Below are positions 1 through 11,666 of a stretch of 64,000 nucleotides of DNA, piece after piece; the stretch's first letter is position 1, and every line of letters begins with the position of its first letter. Position numbers and translations under genes: made by a program. Under the pieces are notes generated by a model that saw nothing but the letters and a program-made list of their open reading frames with translations, made no database searches and was not told the origin of the DNA. Location: NCBI GenBank assembly GCA_019055375.1, contig JAHQIW010007046.1:1-64000 (forward strand). The letters are read 5' to 3'. The DNA comes from Parelaphostrongylus tenuis. Taxonomy: Eukaryota; Nematoda; Chromadorea; Rhabditida; Metastrongylidae.

Positions 1-3000
1 TGTTTTATAATTGTATTAACATGATTTTTAATCGAAAATAGCCTTTTAAAATTGTTCCTCCAAAATCCGTCCTTGCTAATGAAGATTTCCTTCTTTAATG
101 AAAAGGGTCTGTGTTTTTTACAAAACTTTAAAGTACATATTTTGGATTCTTCGAGATTTCAGCTATGAAACAGTACCTAGCAGCCTAAGGAAAGAATTTT
201 GTGGAGAGAAATATGAGCACGATAATAATAAAAGAGCGCAGACAGGTGTATAAGGTGATTTTATTTCGAATGCTGTAGCGTTGTAAAAAGGAATTTCAAA
301 GTACAAACACGCCATTCCGTCAAGATCTAAGTTTTTGATTGATCACTAACATACATATGAAAAGATCCTACCCAGAGAAAGAAATCCGTTCTTTTTTTCT
401 GTGCTGTCTAACGGAAAAGAACCTCATTTCTATAACCATTTCATTAGTCGGAAGGTGATGGTGATATCAGGGCGGAGTTCAATCAAGAGTTATAGAGCGT
501 ATGTTGTACGCTACCTTTCAAATTGTACATTTCGAGGTCTATTAGTATGCTTTATATTTGATCAACTTCAACAGAATCATATTAGCATTGTGCAACCGGA
601 TGTGCTCATTTAAATTCCACAGTTTCTTTAAAAATCAAGATTTACAGCAGATTTTATTCTGCGGTCATCATCGGTGTTATTTTTACTGAGCATGTGCAAA
701 CCTGAATTCAGAACAGCTTAGTTCTCAGATCACCCGCAAATGGAAATATACTTGATTTACAAAAGCCAAAACGCTTTTGTCTTTGCTTTAGTTGGTTGCT
801 CGACAAGACACCACTGGCTAATTTCCGCTTTTTTTCACTCTATGGTCTATTTACCATCCACCATTTGCCATTTTGACTCATTACAAAACCGGTTCATGCT
901 TTTGAAATGCTCTAGTGAAATTTGAAGATGAGATAAACGGTCTAGACTTGATGGTTTGATGCTCTGCCCATCAAGGGTATTTCGGAAATAATCTTTGAAG
1001 CACATCGTCTGTGAGACTAAACATTATTCGTAACGCTAAGGTGTCATCCTACGGGTTTTCTAGATACTAGAGCGCTCCCATGGCCATCACATCGACGACA
1101 GCTTCATCAACTCTATGTGCACAACATCTTCATCTCAATCAAGTATCATCATCTACTGCACTACTACAACGAGTAAATCCTGCAATACTATATCGTTGTG
1201 TTGGGCACCTCTTCCGACGTAAATTTACAAGAAAATGATTATTTCGTTGATTGAAAAGTCGCGTTTCCACGATGTTCATGCAGTTATAATCGTCATAACT
1301 GGGTATCATGAGATCACCTGTGACTAAAGAGTGTCGATTGAACAGTTTTTTTTGCTATGTTTTTTGAGATTGAGCTGTTAGCAGAGTTTTTCTTTTGAGA
1401 CCATTGTCACGATAACAAACTGATCCATCTAGAAAAGTTATTGGTACATTTTTCTTTGCTCAAGGGGTTGAATTCGTCCAAAAATCATTATACGAGAGAT
1501 GGTTAGCAGCGGGGAAAGTATTTGCGGTAATTGCAGTGGTTTATGTTTACGATCATTGCTGAATTACCGCGTGTGAGTAAACTCTAATTTCGTTGTTTCG
1601 AGTCTCCGAATTCTCTGCACGATCTCAGTGAAGATATGCAACATGCAATCGTTAGTAGAACTAAACTGTTCTTGATTTGTCATTATGCCGTTCACATCAT
1701 CTGTACAGCTGTATGTGCAACGTTACACTAACTATGTATCACGTGTTTAAGCCCTGATGTTGTCTTATGTGAAATCGGAACCATTGGTATTACGACAGAT
1801 TCCGTTAAAATATAACTGAGTAATGTATGACTTTTCCTCACTGCCTTTCTTTTCTCGTGGAAGCGTGAGATGTGAGATAAAATGATAGGGATCTGACGGG
1901 CGAGCGAAACTCGTCAAAGTTAGTTCCAATAGTTTAGGCTCATTTGCCGAAGACATGCGCATTCTATATGGTTGCGCAGAAGATTTGATGCTGTGCAGTT
2001 ACGTTGAACAGGTTTGCATATTATTCTTCCTCATCTTGTTTTTATACCATGGTCGTTTTGGATAAGCTGCGATTCAGTAGACTTTATTGATACTCATATG
2101 AGACTTGGTTGTGAATTCTGAGCAGTTTTGCAGCAATTTTGAAACTTCAAAACATAACGATTAATGTGGAACGTTTAGGGTTCAAAAAAAATCTGCATAA
2201 TACGTGCTCTTGTCACTCGCGGCAAATACACTCACATTTGGTGATATCAAAGTGACTTTGAATAAACGACAAGAGGTAACTGTGGAAGATAAACAGTCTG
2301 GTCTCAATACATATAGCAGATTGGAATAAAACTTATACTGATGTATTCTTTTTAGCAAAGTGGACGAACATTATATTAATAAAATATTAATAAGAAAATT
2401 TGTATAATTTGAGGGCGGGTTAATTGATGCTCTCATAGGCAAAACGGAGTGTAGAAAGGCTCAATAACCACTTTTGCACAATTATCCAGAATTCAGATAG
2501 TGGCTTACATAACATTCATAAACTATCACATTATCTGGTAAATTCAACTTGGTTTAGTTCAAATTTCCTTTCACAACACGAGTGGACGTCGACATAGGCC
2601 ACTTGGAGGTAAAGTCATGAGTGGACCAACTCACTGCTGCATCCATTATCACTGGAAATTCTGGCCAGATTGTGGAGTAGGTAGTAGAGGAGTACATAAT
2701 TTCCGGCTATGTTATTACTGATTTTTAGTAATCGGCTGTTCAACATTAGTGAGAAGTATTATCAGTGAGAATATTCAAGTTAAACAGCTATCAGTTTACA
2801 CTTTTTAGTAGTCAAGTTTCCGCCTTGGTAGACCTTCGTACAGAGATCGAATTGCTCGTTTGGCCGACCTGCCTGAGAGATCATTTGATTACGTAGCATT
2901 GGTACACATTGAACTAAATCTATGCAGTGAAACAAGATATCATCTCTACAATCTTTGCACATTGTGTTTGGTCGAATCCCTTGTACATGATAACTAGAAT

Positions 3001-3160
3001 CTTCATGGAGAACAACACTTTGTATATTGTCAAATCATTGTAAGTGGATGCCGAACATGTAGTAAATTTCGGACAGATCTCGAACCCATGTCACGTAGTG
3101 TCTAGAAAAAAGAAATGTAGAGAGTACAAGAGCAAAAAATGAGGGAAGGGAAGACCTTAC
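1..3160. other. no gene recognised
   Basis: AT-rich sequence with only short frames (60-77 codons) that show no family resemblance, codon bias or splice context I would trust. I see no tRNA, no long tandem repeat and no transposon ends here. Probably intergenic or deep intronic DNA. Confidence 0.5.
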
Positions 3161-3168
3161 CCGAAGAC

Positions 3169-3224
3169 GGTACGCCACGGCTATTCACGCTTATTTCGGT
3201 GGTCTCGCCCCCCTCGTTAGTACC
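3169..3224 (-). ncRNA. decayed hammerhead ribozyme motif (family F2)
   Basis: On the minus strand the order is GGTA, CTAACGAG, a G-rich stem II arm, CGAAAT, loop AAGC, GTG, then a segment ending in TACC. GGTA and TACC can still close stem I. Against the hammerhead core CTGANGA...GAAAC...GUH there are changes at G5 (to A) and at the cleavage nucleotide (H17 is G), and GAAAC has become GAAAT, so self-cleavage is not expected. The distal arm reading GGCGTACC is shared with the palindromic motif at 19.4 kb, which defines family F2. Confidence 0.5.
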
Positions 3225-3400
3225 TTGAGCAAATTTGAGGGTTCGCGTGTGTGTACAAGCCAGAACACCATCCCAAAGAATATTATCAATCAGCATAAAT
3301 TGCTCTCCTGTCTTGCACAAATATCGTTCTTTCAAGTAAAGGCTAGACCTATTTCAAAATGCCTCATAATTATTGTTGGGCCATGCATGTGATCTGTTAT

Positions 3401-3462
3401 GAGCACTTATGCAGTGCAATACACGTGTTTCGGCCTTGCAGCGTCATCAGTTGCAGAGTGCC
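3401..3462 (-). ncRNA. type I hammerhead ribozyme, core intact (family F1)
   Basis: Minus strand, in order: distal stem I arm GGCAC, internal loop, proximal arm TGCAA, core CTGATGA, stem II with a GCAA tetraloop, core GAAAC, four-base loop ACGT, cleavage triplet GTA, then TTGCA (complementary to TGCAA) and, after an internal loop, GTGCT. This is the type I order with stem I open and stem III only two base pairs (AC/GT). All invariant core residues are present. The first stem II pair is a C-C mismatch, the only visible defect. The surrounding repeat runs from about 3355 to 3530 and recurs at 23.3, 23.6, 24.5 and 25.8 kb. Cleavage would fall after the A of GTA, near base 3420. Known: such mini type I hammerheads occur in Penelope-like elements and retrozymes. 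Activity here is inferred. Confidence 0.72.
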
Positions 3463-3530
3463 TTCCGCCTCAATCAATCATTCACGGGGGAAATCTAATT
3501 CCCTCACATAGAGGATGTATATATGGAGAG

Positions 3531-4159
3531 ATGTTGCAAAAGGGTGGATTTCCTCTAAGAGGGATTGGCTAAATGGATAGTCACTGGTACATCTGGCGAG
3601 GTTTCATGGACAGAGCACGTATACCTCACTGTTTGAGTGCCCATAACAGACCACATGCATAGTTCAAAAATAAATATTAGACATATTGAAATTGATCGTG
3701 GTCCTGAGTAAACCGTCAAAACGAACGATATAAACCAAACCATTGCTTGCTCAAGTTTTCGCTCACGAATTTGTTCGTCCTTTGTAGCTCTGATGTTTCC
3801 TAAAAACATCACTTTCAGCCTTGATTCCTACTCCAAAACATGAATTATTTTTTACGTGTATGACAGTCAGTGACTATAAAGTTCTGGAAGATATGAAAAT
3901 CGAACCACAAAGCAAGTACACCATTAGAATCGGCATTTATCAAGCTACCGAAGAACTATAAAAACGTGAACAAAAAAAAAAGAACAAATGTTAAATAACT
4001 GTTGGAAATGTGTTCGTTTTTAGGAAGGTGTGGTTTCGCTTGTTGAAAAACAGTTTATTTTTCAACAAATGGCATTCTTTCAATCAAAAAGCGCATGGAA
4101 ATCTTCACAGGATTTTGTTAGTGATATTTCATCATTGGATAGTGCTAATATTTTCTTGG
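3531..4159. other. no gene recognised
   Basis: One 85-codon minus-strand frame (3555-3812) looks random. No motif, repeat end or splice pattern is convincing. Confidence 0.45.
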
Positions 4160-4171
4160 AAACCTAACATA

Positions 4172-4479
4172 AAAGGATAAAGGATAAAGCTCTCGGCGTT
4201 GATCAATCCCTGAGGGATGCGCCATGAATTCGACTTCAATTTTTAACTTCGTTTGAGGTGATTTAATGCATTTCTGGCCTTTACAATGACTCGCGGAGGC
4301 CTCCCGCTGAACCGAGTCAGTGCTGCATATCCTCCCAGACAAGTCTGAGACCTGTCTGGTACCAATTTACCGACCCCGGAGGGATGGATGGCTTGGTGAG
4401 CCATGAGCGCGAGATCGAACCATTGACCTCGTGTGCGACGCAGGGCACATCTAACCACTGCGCCACATGCGCTCATTGA
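4172..4479 (-). mobile_element. tRNA-derived SINE, family A, with target-site duplication
   Basis: On the minus strand the head carries a polymerase III A box (TGGCGCAGTGGTTAGA, about 4450-4465) and a B box (GGTTCGATCTC, near 4412-4422), followed by a non-tRNA body and a tail of TTTATCC repeats near 4172-4190. The element lies between near-identical 12-base direct repeats, AAACCTAACATA at 4160-4171 and AAACCTAGCATA at 4480-4491, which I read as the target-site duplication. Length about 308 bp. Non-autonomous; it would need a LINE partner such as RTE for mobility. Related pieces lie at 5.65, 16.3 and 43.7 kb. Confidence 0.75.
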
Positions 4480-4854
4480 AAACCTAGCATACCAAGTGAT
4501 AACCCTCGAGTTCGTACTCCTTATGTGTACGTCGTATAAAGCTCTGCTGCGCGGAAAGTACCATGGGTTAATATGACCCATATGGTTCCCAAACGGCTAA
4601 GATGCCTAATAAATATTGATCACGACTTGAAAGAGAGTGAATAAAGGCAAAATACGGAACTTTTTCTGAACATACAGCAGAAGTCGCAGCACAAATCAAC
4701 ATAAAAGCTCGTTCAGTATATGATACACATCTTCAAGGTCTACTATGTTCGAATATGGGCTGATAGTTGATTTCATATCGAAAAGCTACATGAAATAGAC
4801 AGGCAACACGAGTAACGCCCTGTGAAGGCCATACAGAGTGCTAAAAACCGAAAT

Positions 4855-4945
4855 GGTTGTTAAATCCCGTCGAACAAGATTCGAACCCGCATTTCATCCT
4901 TTCCGGGAGCGCGTGCTTACCATTAGATAAAGACGCTTCTGTTTT
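4855..4945 (-). mobile_element. tRNA-like SINE fragment, family C
   Basis: Minus strand reads CTAATGGTAAGCACGCG then, about 30 bases later, a B box GCGGGTTCGAATCTTG. The layout matches the copy at 45.3 kb and the pieces at 15.3, 49.6 and 61.7 kb. The acceptor stem of a true tRNA does not close, so this is a repeat and not a functional tRNA gene. Confidence 0.6.
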
Positions 4946-5144
4946 GCCACCGCTCACACATTGCATCGAACTGTTAACGAACAACCTCAACTGTCTGATG
5001 TGGCAAGCCGATCGTGGTTTCGGCTTCAGTCACGCTGACAGGCATTCGACAAATGCGTAATTTACCAGATCTTTGGCTGGAACAGACTACAGTAAATCCC
5101 AGGACCGACTATCTATTAACCTCGGCATAGTTTGAATAAATGAA

Positions 5145-5190
5145 TAGTTTCTTCTGTTTAGCCGTTCCGAGGTGCTATTGATGTTATTTA
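5145..5190. repeat. short dispersed repeat shared with 31.55 kb
   Basis: The segment with the core GCCGTTCCGAGGTG followed by CTATTGATG closely matches 31543-31585 (TTAGCCATTCCGAGGTGTTATTGAT). It is probably the end of an otherwise diverged dispersed element. No coding content. Confidence 0.5.
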
Positions 5191-5639
5191 TTGAATATTA
5201 GCGAAGCATACAACAATACAGTTAGCAATGCATTTGTGTACCATATCCCAAAAAAAAAAAAGAATAAAACGGAAGAATACCGTCTTGTCCTTGCCCTCCT
5301 AAATCATAATTGAATAAGTTCTTGCTGGTTAATTATAAACGGTTTAAATTTATTTCATTTTAGCCTTTCCATCTTTCATTACTGTAATTCTTTTCTTCCA
5401 TTTGCACCACTCGGACAAAAAAAAAAAAAAAGGGGGTATGCGTCGTTTTCTTATTTTCTATTTTTTCATTACATTATTTGAGGTAAATCCTTTCCAGCGA
5501 TTTTAGATGCGTTGGGTCTCCAAATAAAGTCTTCGTAATCGTTTTAGAAAAACATTGGGTCGTTTGTCGTAGAATTAAGTGTCTAGCTCTCGCACATTTC
5601 ACTTTCATCACTTCGCTACAGCTGGCTTTTTTTGAGATG

Positions 5640-5700
5640 CTGAGAGGAGGTAAAAGCTTCTAGCGCTGATTGATGCCTTAAGGAATATGCCATGCATGTC
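5640..5700 (-). repeat. SINE family A tail fragment
   Basis: Contains a diverged version of the 3' body of the 4.2-kb SINE: AAAGCTTCTAGCGCTGATTG here against AAAGCTCTCGGCGTTGATCA there, then a similar GAGGGATGCGCC-like stretch. The tRNA head is absent, so this is a truncated copy in the same orientation. Confidence 0.45.
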
Positions 5701-8700
5701 AGATTCGTCGAGGCAGCAAGTTTAGAGGTTTTTGAAGCGTCATGGTTTTACTATGAACACGTGTTCATCGTAGAGGGCACCTCTAGGCACCAAGCTGCGC
5801 TTAAGCTTCTGCACGCAAGCTCACACTGTCATACACTACACAAATCTCATTTCACTTTTATTATCTGTATTAAACATTGATTTCCTACAGTTAAGTTCTT
5901 GATAAACTACGTTTTATAAACGCAAACTAACTTGTATAACTTGAACATGTATAAACTGAGTTTTTTGACAAATTCGGAGTCTTAAGATTTTAGGATGTTG
6001 AGACGGCGATTTCACTAGTTACAATTTCGAAACTCATATCTAGTTAAATGAGAAGACTTGAATGTCGAATAAGGCGAGCTAAGAAATGATTAGTTGCGAA
6101 CTCAGCAAGAGGACTAAAACTTGTTTGGAAAATGCCTTTCGTGAGAATTCGACTCCCAAAAAGATGAGGTATGTCGCTGACCGTCCTTTTGCTAGTGAGG
6201 CAAAACGATTTAATTTCCAGAATTTAGGCGGAAGCAAAGTATAATGTAGTACCGTTCTGCTTCAAGAGTTTTCAGACATGGGCGACGTAGACGAAACGGT
6301 TTGGCGGAGGCTTGTTCAAAAAGAATATGTGACGTGCAGAAAAGCATGTCACATGAGGGCACTGCCCGCGTTGAATTACATTGAAGAATGTCACCGATTC
6401 TGCAGTAGTGTCGCCATATTATTTCATGACTAATTAACAGTTTCGGATGTATTCCCCTATCATATAACGAAAAATGAGCGCTCGAGCTCATTGGTAACCG
6501 AGGCTGTTCGCGTGTTCTGCTAATAACGATGAAAGCTCTGCAGCAATTGTAATGAGTTAAATTTGTTGGCAAAAAGATGGTAATAAGACTGAACTGGTAA
6601 GTTTTTGATGGTCTATGGTTGGGACTTATGCGCATCCACAACCTTCGTGAATCCTGGGGGAAAAAATAAAAAAAAAACGGGTAAAAAACTGACTATAGCG
6701 AAGTAAGATCCATCTACCATCCTCAAATTTGAGCCAATGCGGCTAGCAAACTTCATCGGATGTGCCCACATAAATCAGCAGTATAGGCAGACTAATCCTG
6801 CCCATGAAAACGCGCAATGATTTCGCTCGTGATATTTAAACAAAACAAGACTGCAGGTAGGCTAATACCAGCGCTGCTATGAGACTCACTATCACATCCG
6901 CAGAATTCGGCCAAACTTCATTTACTAACGCGACCATTGCATATGGGTTTAAAGCGTTCCGGCAAGTTTAATTCCATAAAGAAATGCTTTTGAAAGGCCA
7001 ATATAAAGCCGTATACTACGTGTCTCTGACTATCTCACCGCTTAACGGATCCTGCAGGAACAAGAATCTTTTGACTAGCTGATATATAATAGAAAGATTA
7101 TACATGTTTTTCCTGTTGCGCTATAAGTGTGTGGATTGCTAGAAGGCTTTTTATGTCGAATCTATAAGATCTAACTTAACTAAAATACATCACCTTGAAA
7201 ATATCCGTTTTAGAACGTGGAGACAATCCATCTAATTTAGTGAAACTACAAAGAATTTTGGTTAAAAAGCTAAGAAGTCGTCACATTTTCTCTATAGGTT
7301 GGTCGGAATTGGTCCACAAATTTCTGGTTCTTAGTGCAACTTGCGATACCACTATGTGAACTGTAACACACAATCGATCCAGAATTCAGCAGCTTATATT
7401 GAGCAAGGTCCGATTACAAACGAGTCATTTCAGTTACTTAACTCTCAGACTACAAGAACGGTTATGACGAAAGTTCCCTATAACGTTGCGTAGCACACCT
7501 GCCATCACAATGTGACATGGTCCCAGTACCTCTTGCATGCGATTCGAATTCGCTGCAATCATTCTTCGCAAAAGTCTCCAAACCTTTCCGCGTTACCTCT
7601 GCTGCTATTCCAAGATTTCGTCCCTTTTGTCCTTTTTGTGAGTGTCCTAGAATACCGATCAAGATGATACTCGTTGAGATTTTTAGTGTGGCAGAGCAAA
7701 ACCGCCCCTTTGTGGGCGTGCGGGATAGTGTTAATGAGGGCCGAGCTTTGCTTCCTGATACCGTGCCTCACTATACACTGCACTATTCCTCAACATTATT
7801 CACTACACATACTGTTAGGGGCAACAAATCGTGTCCTCGTTTACCCCGTTGGTAAAAATATGGCTCACATATTGTTCATACATCCCATCGCATTTCACAT
7901 CTTTCTCAACTCGCAGCGAGTTTTATGAATTGAGGTGAATGTCACTCGAATCTGAGCATTGTTGATCACATTGAACAATATCTGTTATCTCAGTACAAAG
8001 TCGTCTAATTGTCTATTTTGGCCACTTTTCTCGCCAAGACTCCTCTCTCAAGTAGTGAACAAACGAGGTTTTGCCCACCACAATAGTGTCTTCGATTGCT
8101 TTGCTAGTAGTGGTGACTTCTGAGCACATCTAACAAAGAGGAATCAAATTCTAGCTCTGCTAAGATTTTTCTAGCCGAAACTCTTAAAATGGAGTCATTT
8201 TTAACTTAAAGTTCAAGACAAGAGTAGTATTTTTGAACGGATTACTTATTCACTGAGAGCTGTGTGAAGGAGCGAATTCTCTACAGTGCCTGTTGAATGC
8301 TATGGCCGTTAGCATATCAAAAGCGTTTGAAAATCGTTCAAAAAAGAAGAAGGGTCACCAATGTAATTTCGACTCTTTCGTCAGCAAAGTTAACTTTTAA
8401 AAAAACGTGCATAATTTTCGACTATTAAAGCACTTATGAGGTTTAGAACTTTATGAATTTGAGGAACTCTTTGCTCGAGCATACTATAAAGTGTTCCAAT
8501 AGGTTTTTCAATTAAAATCGAAATATTTTTAGAATTGGAATTCCCGAGGAATTAAAAATAAAATTGTGGTCGCAAGAGCGACAGCTGTAAACATGAACGA
8601 TACATTGAGGAGCACTATCGTGCCGTGCCACCCGACATTCTACTCGTTCATTTGCTTTCGGATGCGACGTATGGCCGTAACTCAGTAAAGTGGAAAAAAT

Positions 8701-10320
8701 GTATACCATTATTCCTGGAAATTCCGAAGTAATTTTGGTAAAACATTTTATCCTTTAGGTACTGATATGTTGATTCCAATAGTTATCATTACATTTATAA
8801 AATTCACTCCAAACCGAGACGCGTCTAACAAAAGTAAAAGCGCGGCTATCATCACATTATATGACTCCTATAGAGGTCAAATCCATGAGTAGGTGTCAAT
8901 TCATCCTCTTGGGTAACCTTTACTCCCTAGTCAGTCGTACAGAACAATAAAGAGCTTATCACTTGATAAAGACAAGAGCTTTCGCAGTTTGTCTCTTTAT
9001 CAATCTGCAAGATGTTTTCCGGCCTCTTCTTGTCTATTCATTAATATTGTGGTGTTTGTTGATGTGTTTTAAAGCACTGGCAAGAGTTTCATGCTACAGC
9101 TTAATGAAAGATTGCAATGAGTTGCGCCCACTTATTTTCAACTATTCCGTAAACATGACTCTTTGCTTTCTATCCCGTTTTTCGTTACTGTCAAAAGTGT
9201 TCAGTTGGGTTTGTAGTCGTTTTCAATAGCTGTTTCCTTGAGAAAAGAGCGCTTCACTGTGAACGGATGGGACATTGCACTACAAGGTCCACCATGTGCC
9301 TTCATGAAATTTCCATATTATATCGAAGGGTTTTTCACTGATTTCCGTATGCAGTCAGCTTGAGGATTGCCTTAAGTGCTTCTCAATTTTTTTTTTTTCT
9401 GATTAGTGGGTATTTTCTGTTTACTACTACACTTTGCCCAATTTATATGATCATCATAACGCGGCAAGAAATTTGATAACAGACGGCAGTAATATGACGC
9501 AGAAATCCGAAGCTTATGTTTCTGCGAATCTCTGAAATATTTAGGCAAGCCAAATCCACCAATTTTTAAACGGCTGCAATGTGCAAACAAAAATAGTAGA
9601 GATAGTCTTATTCATATAACTAACGAACTCTCCGATTTTCACCTCTCACACTATATAAAAATAAAAAGGTGTATTTAGATAAATTAAGTTCTTTTAGGTG
9701 AAGAATGAAATTCAGCAAGTAATAACACAATTTGAATAATGCAGCCATTTCTCATTGTCTAAAGTAATGCAGATTCTTGAATATTTCGCCGTACCATGCA
9801 CGTTCACCACGCTGTTCTGCCCTCTGGGCTAATCCTCAAGCTCAACACTACGAAATTAGATTGTCGATAAAATTTACTAAATTTTTAGTCGATAAGCAAA
9901 TGTATACATTTATGTACCATTTAATTTTTGTTTAAATTGATTATATTGGAATGGTTGAATTGATATTCTTTACTTTAATCACTATGTAGAAGAAAGGCCT
10001 TCATTGAGTGCCAGTTAAAGTCTAAAAATGTCGAGTGATAAGTTCCAAACTTATGAAACTATAGTCAGTGTCCCACACGTAAGACGACTGATAAAAGCTG
10101 AGGTCTGAACATCGAAAGCCAAAACAATAAATAAATCGGATCTTAGTTTCTACGCCAATCTATCGCATGCGAATTGCTCAAGTGCTTGCGATCACATTTC
10201 GACTCTCGTTGAAAGAAGATATTCATTTGCTGTAGTTTAAGCGGCTGAAGTTTCTCGCAAAAAAGCAAACTCATTTGCTATTTTCTTGATGAGCGGACAC
10301 GAGGTTGTTAAAAAAATTAT
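5701..10320. other. no gene recognised; two overlapping-frame patches
   Basis: A 143-codon minus frame (6210-6641) and opposing frames at 7462-7928 are the longest here, but none resembles a known family and they lack exon-like splice context. The 7.5-7.9 kb patch is less AT-rich than its surroundings and open in several frames, which could mark an old element. Otherwise I see nothing beyond AT-rich sequence. Confidence 0.4.
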
Positions 10321-10324
10321 TTCA

Positions 10325-10375
10325 GCGTAACACTAGACGTTTTGGCGATCTCGCCTGCATTAGAGACAGAATGAG
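10325..10375 (-). repeat. hammerhead-like relic (family F3), core lost
   Basis: The minus strand reads CTAATGC, AGGCGAGATCGCC, AAAACG, clearly related to the AAGGCGAGATCGC segments at 41.4 kb. CTGATGA has become CTAATGC and GAAAC has become AAAAC. Only the stem II hairpin (GGCG AGAT CGCC) is preserved. Confidence 0.4.
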
Positions 10376-10399
10376 TCAAACTGACATACAATCTATTCA

Positions 10400-11080
10400 G
10401 GTTAAGCTTTTTCATAATACAAGCAGGTGCATCTTGATACATAAATGTTATATAGCATATTAAGCGCCTTTTTCAACAGACTTCATTTTCATAATTTCTT
10501 CAAGTATTATTGGAGAACTGCAGCACATAGTCCTACATAGGCGGGAAGTGCGCCTGGCTCAGTTCAAAAATCAATCTCAAATATGGAGCAAGATTATGCG
10601 TAGTGGATGACAAGCACCCATCTTTGCTGCTCCAATTTTGAGTTACTTGATCCACAATTCCTTGAAAACTATCTCTTTCTGTCAGAAGTTCGAATTTTGA
10701 AGATACAGTTCGCACGATATTATCAACGTTTATGCCGACGTTTAGTGAAAAACGGACCTCTAAATCGTTACCCTCAGAAAATTTTGTACGCTGAAGCAAT
10801 TTGTTCCTGGGCGAAGAAGGTAACTTCTACTTGGAAATCATCCCAATATGTGTTCTGTCCTCCGTGCGCCTAGTGGAATGTTCAGTTTCATTTTAAAATT
10901 ACCGATTGAGTGTTCTTTTGTAAGGACACAAAGTGGTCTACCAACTTCGCCAATCAATTCGTCACCCCACGTTTTGCAAAAGTGAGAAGCTCTTTACTAT
11001 TCAATCAAGCGAATGGCACTCGTTCTAACTCCATGGGTTTTGAAAGTGTTTAAGTGAATAGATTGCTAGTCGATTTTACT
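10400..11080. other. opposed overlapping frames, unassigned
   Basis: An 88-codon minus frame (10533-10799) and an 88-codon plus frame (10607-10873) cover the same DNA. Neither shows a motif I recognise. Could be a decayed transposon piece. Confidence 0.3.
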
Positions 11081-11084
11081 CATC

Positions 11085-11160
11085 CACGCCCTGAAGAACA
11101 CAAAACTGCCGAAACGTCAACAAGTGCTGTACTGAATAAATATTTTCAACAGCCTCGTGA
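11085..11160 (+). repeat. GAAACGTC-containing dispersed repeat (family G)
   Basis: Has CTGAAGA, about 11 bases, CCGAAACGTC and then AATAAATATTTTCAACAGCC. Related segments occur at 17415-17485 and 28450-28510. It resembles a hammerhead core superficially, but the GUH after a four-base loop is missing, so it is not called a ribozyme. Confidence 0.4.
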
Positions 11161-11221
11161 CTTCTCATTAAAAAAATAATGAATTATTCATCATTCTCGG
11201 CGTTATATATAGCCAGTCTTG

Positions 11222-11530
11222 GGAAGGAAGAGTTGTTATCATGACCATAAGGGACTTTACTTTACTCTATTTAGCACTTCATCTGATCCGTCACCACAGT
11301 GCTTTTTTCTTCACTGTGGGGATCCCCATACTGCTATCAATCAATTCGTTTTTTGTCTTCTTCTTGAATGGCGTAGATTACTAATCGAGCATATCTCCTT
11401 GCAATCTCGAGGATAGCCTGGCTGGGGCTTCCATGAGGCGTTCTTATTGACTGCAGGGGAGTGTTGGGAGGTGGAGCTCGGCTCCACGAGCACCGCGACG
11501 AGCATTACAACCATTCGGCCACGGCTTCCG
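11222..11530 (-). mobile_element. tRNA-derived SINE, family D
   Basis: Read on the minus strand, a tRNA-like head (GTGGCCGAATGGTTGTAATG, resembling the A-box half of a serine-type tRNA) is followed by a body containing ATCCTCGAGATTGCAAGGAG and a terminal part with CACTGTGGTGACGGATCAGA. The same order, diverged, is found at 46.42-46.63 kb. The copy abuts a (TA)n tract at its head side. Confidence 0.6.
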
Positions 11531-11531
11531 C

Positions 11532-11614
11532 TATATATATTATGTATATTATATATATTATGTATATCACGTATAGTATATATATAATTATTACATAGTA
11601 TATATATTCTATGT

Positions 11615-11648
<34 letters not shown>

Positions 11649-11666
11649 ATATATAATTATTACATC
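11532..11666. repeat. TA-rich microsatellite
   Basis: Interrupted (TA)n/(ATT) tract of about 135 bp including one pure TA run near 11616-11636. Self-complementary. Confidence 0.9.

Noticed and set aside
6210..6641. 143-codon minus-strand ORF as a gene
   Set aside because: No signal, domain or splice support. A frame of this length is expected occasionally by chance in 64 kb read in six frames.
7462..7928. Overlapping frames on both strands as coding
   Set aside because: Open frames on both strands reflect lower local AT content. No recognisable protein family.
11085..11160. Hammerhead in the CTGAAGA...CCGAAACGTC repeat
   Set aside because: CTGAAGA and GAAAC are present, but no short stem III and GUH follow in this or the two related copies.
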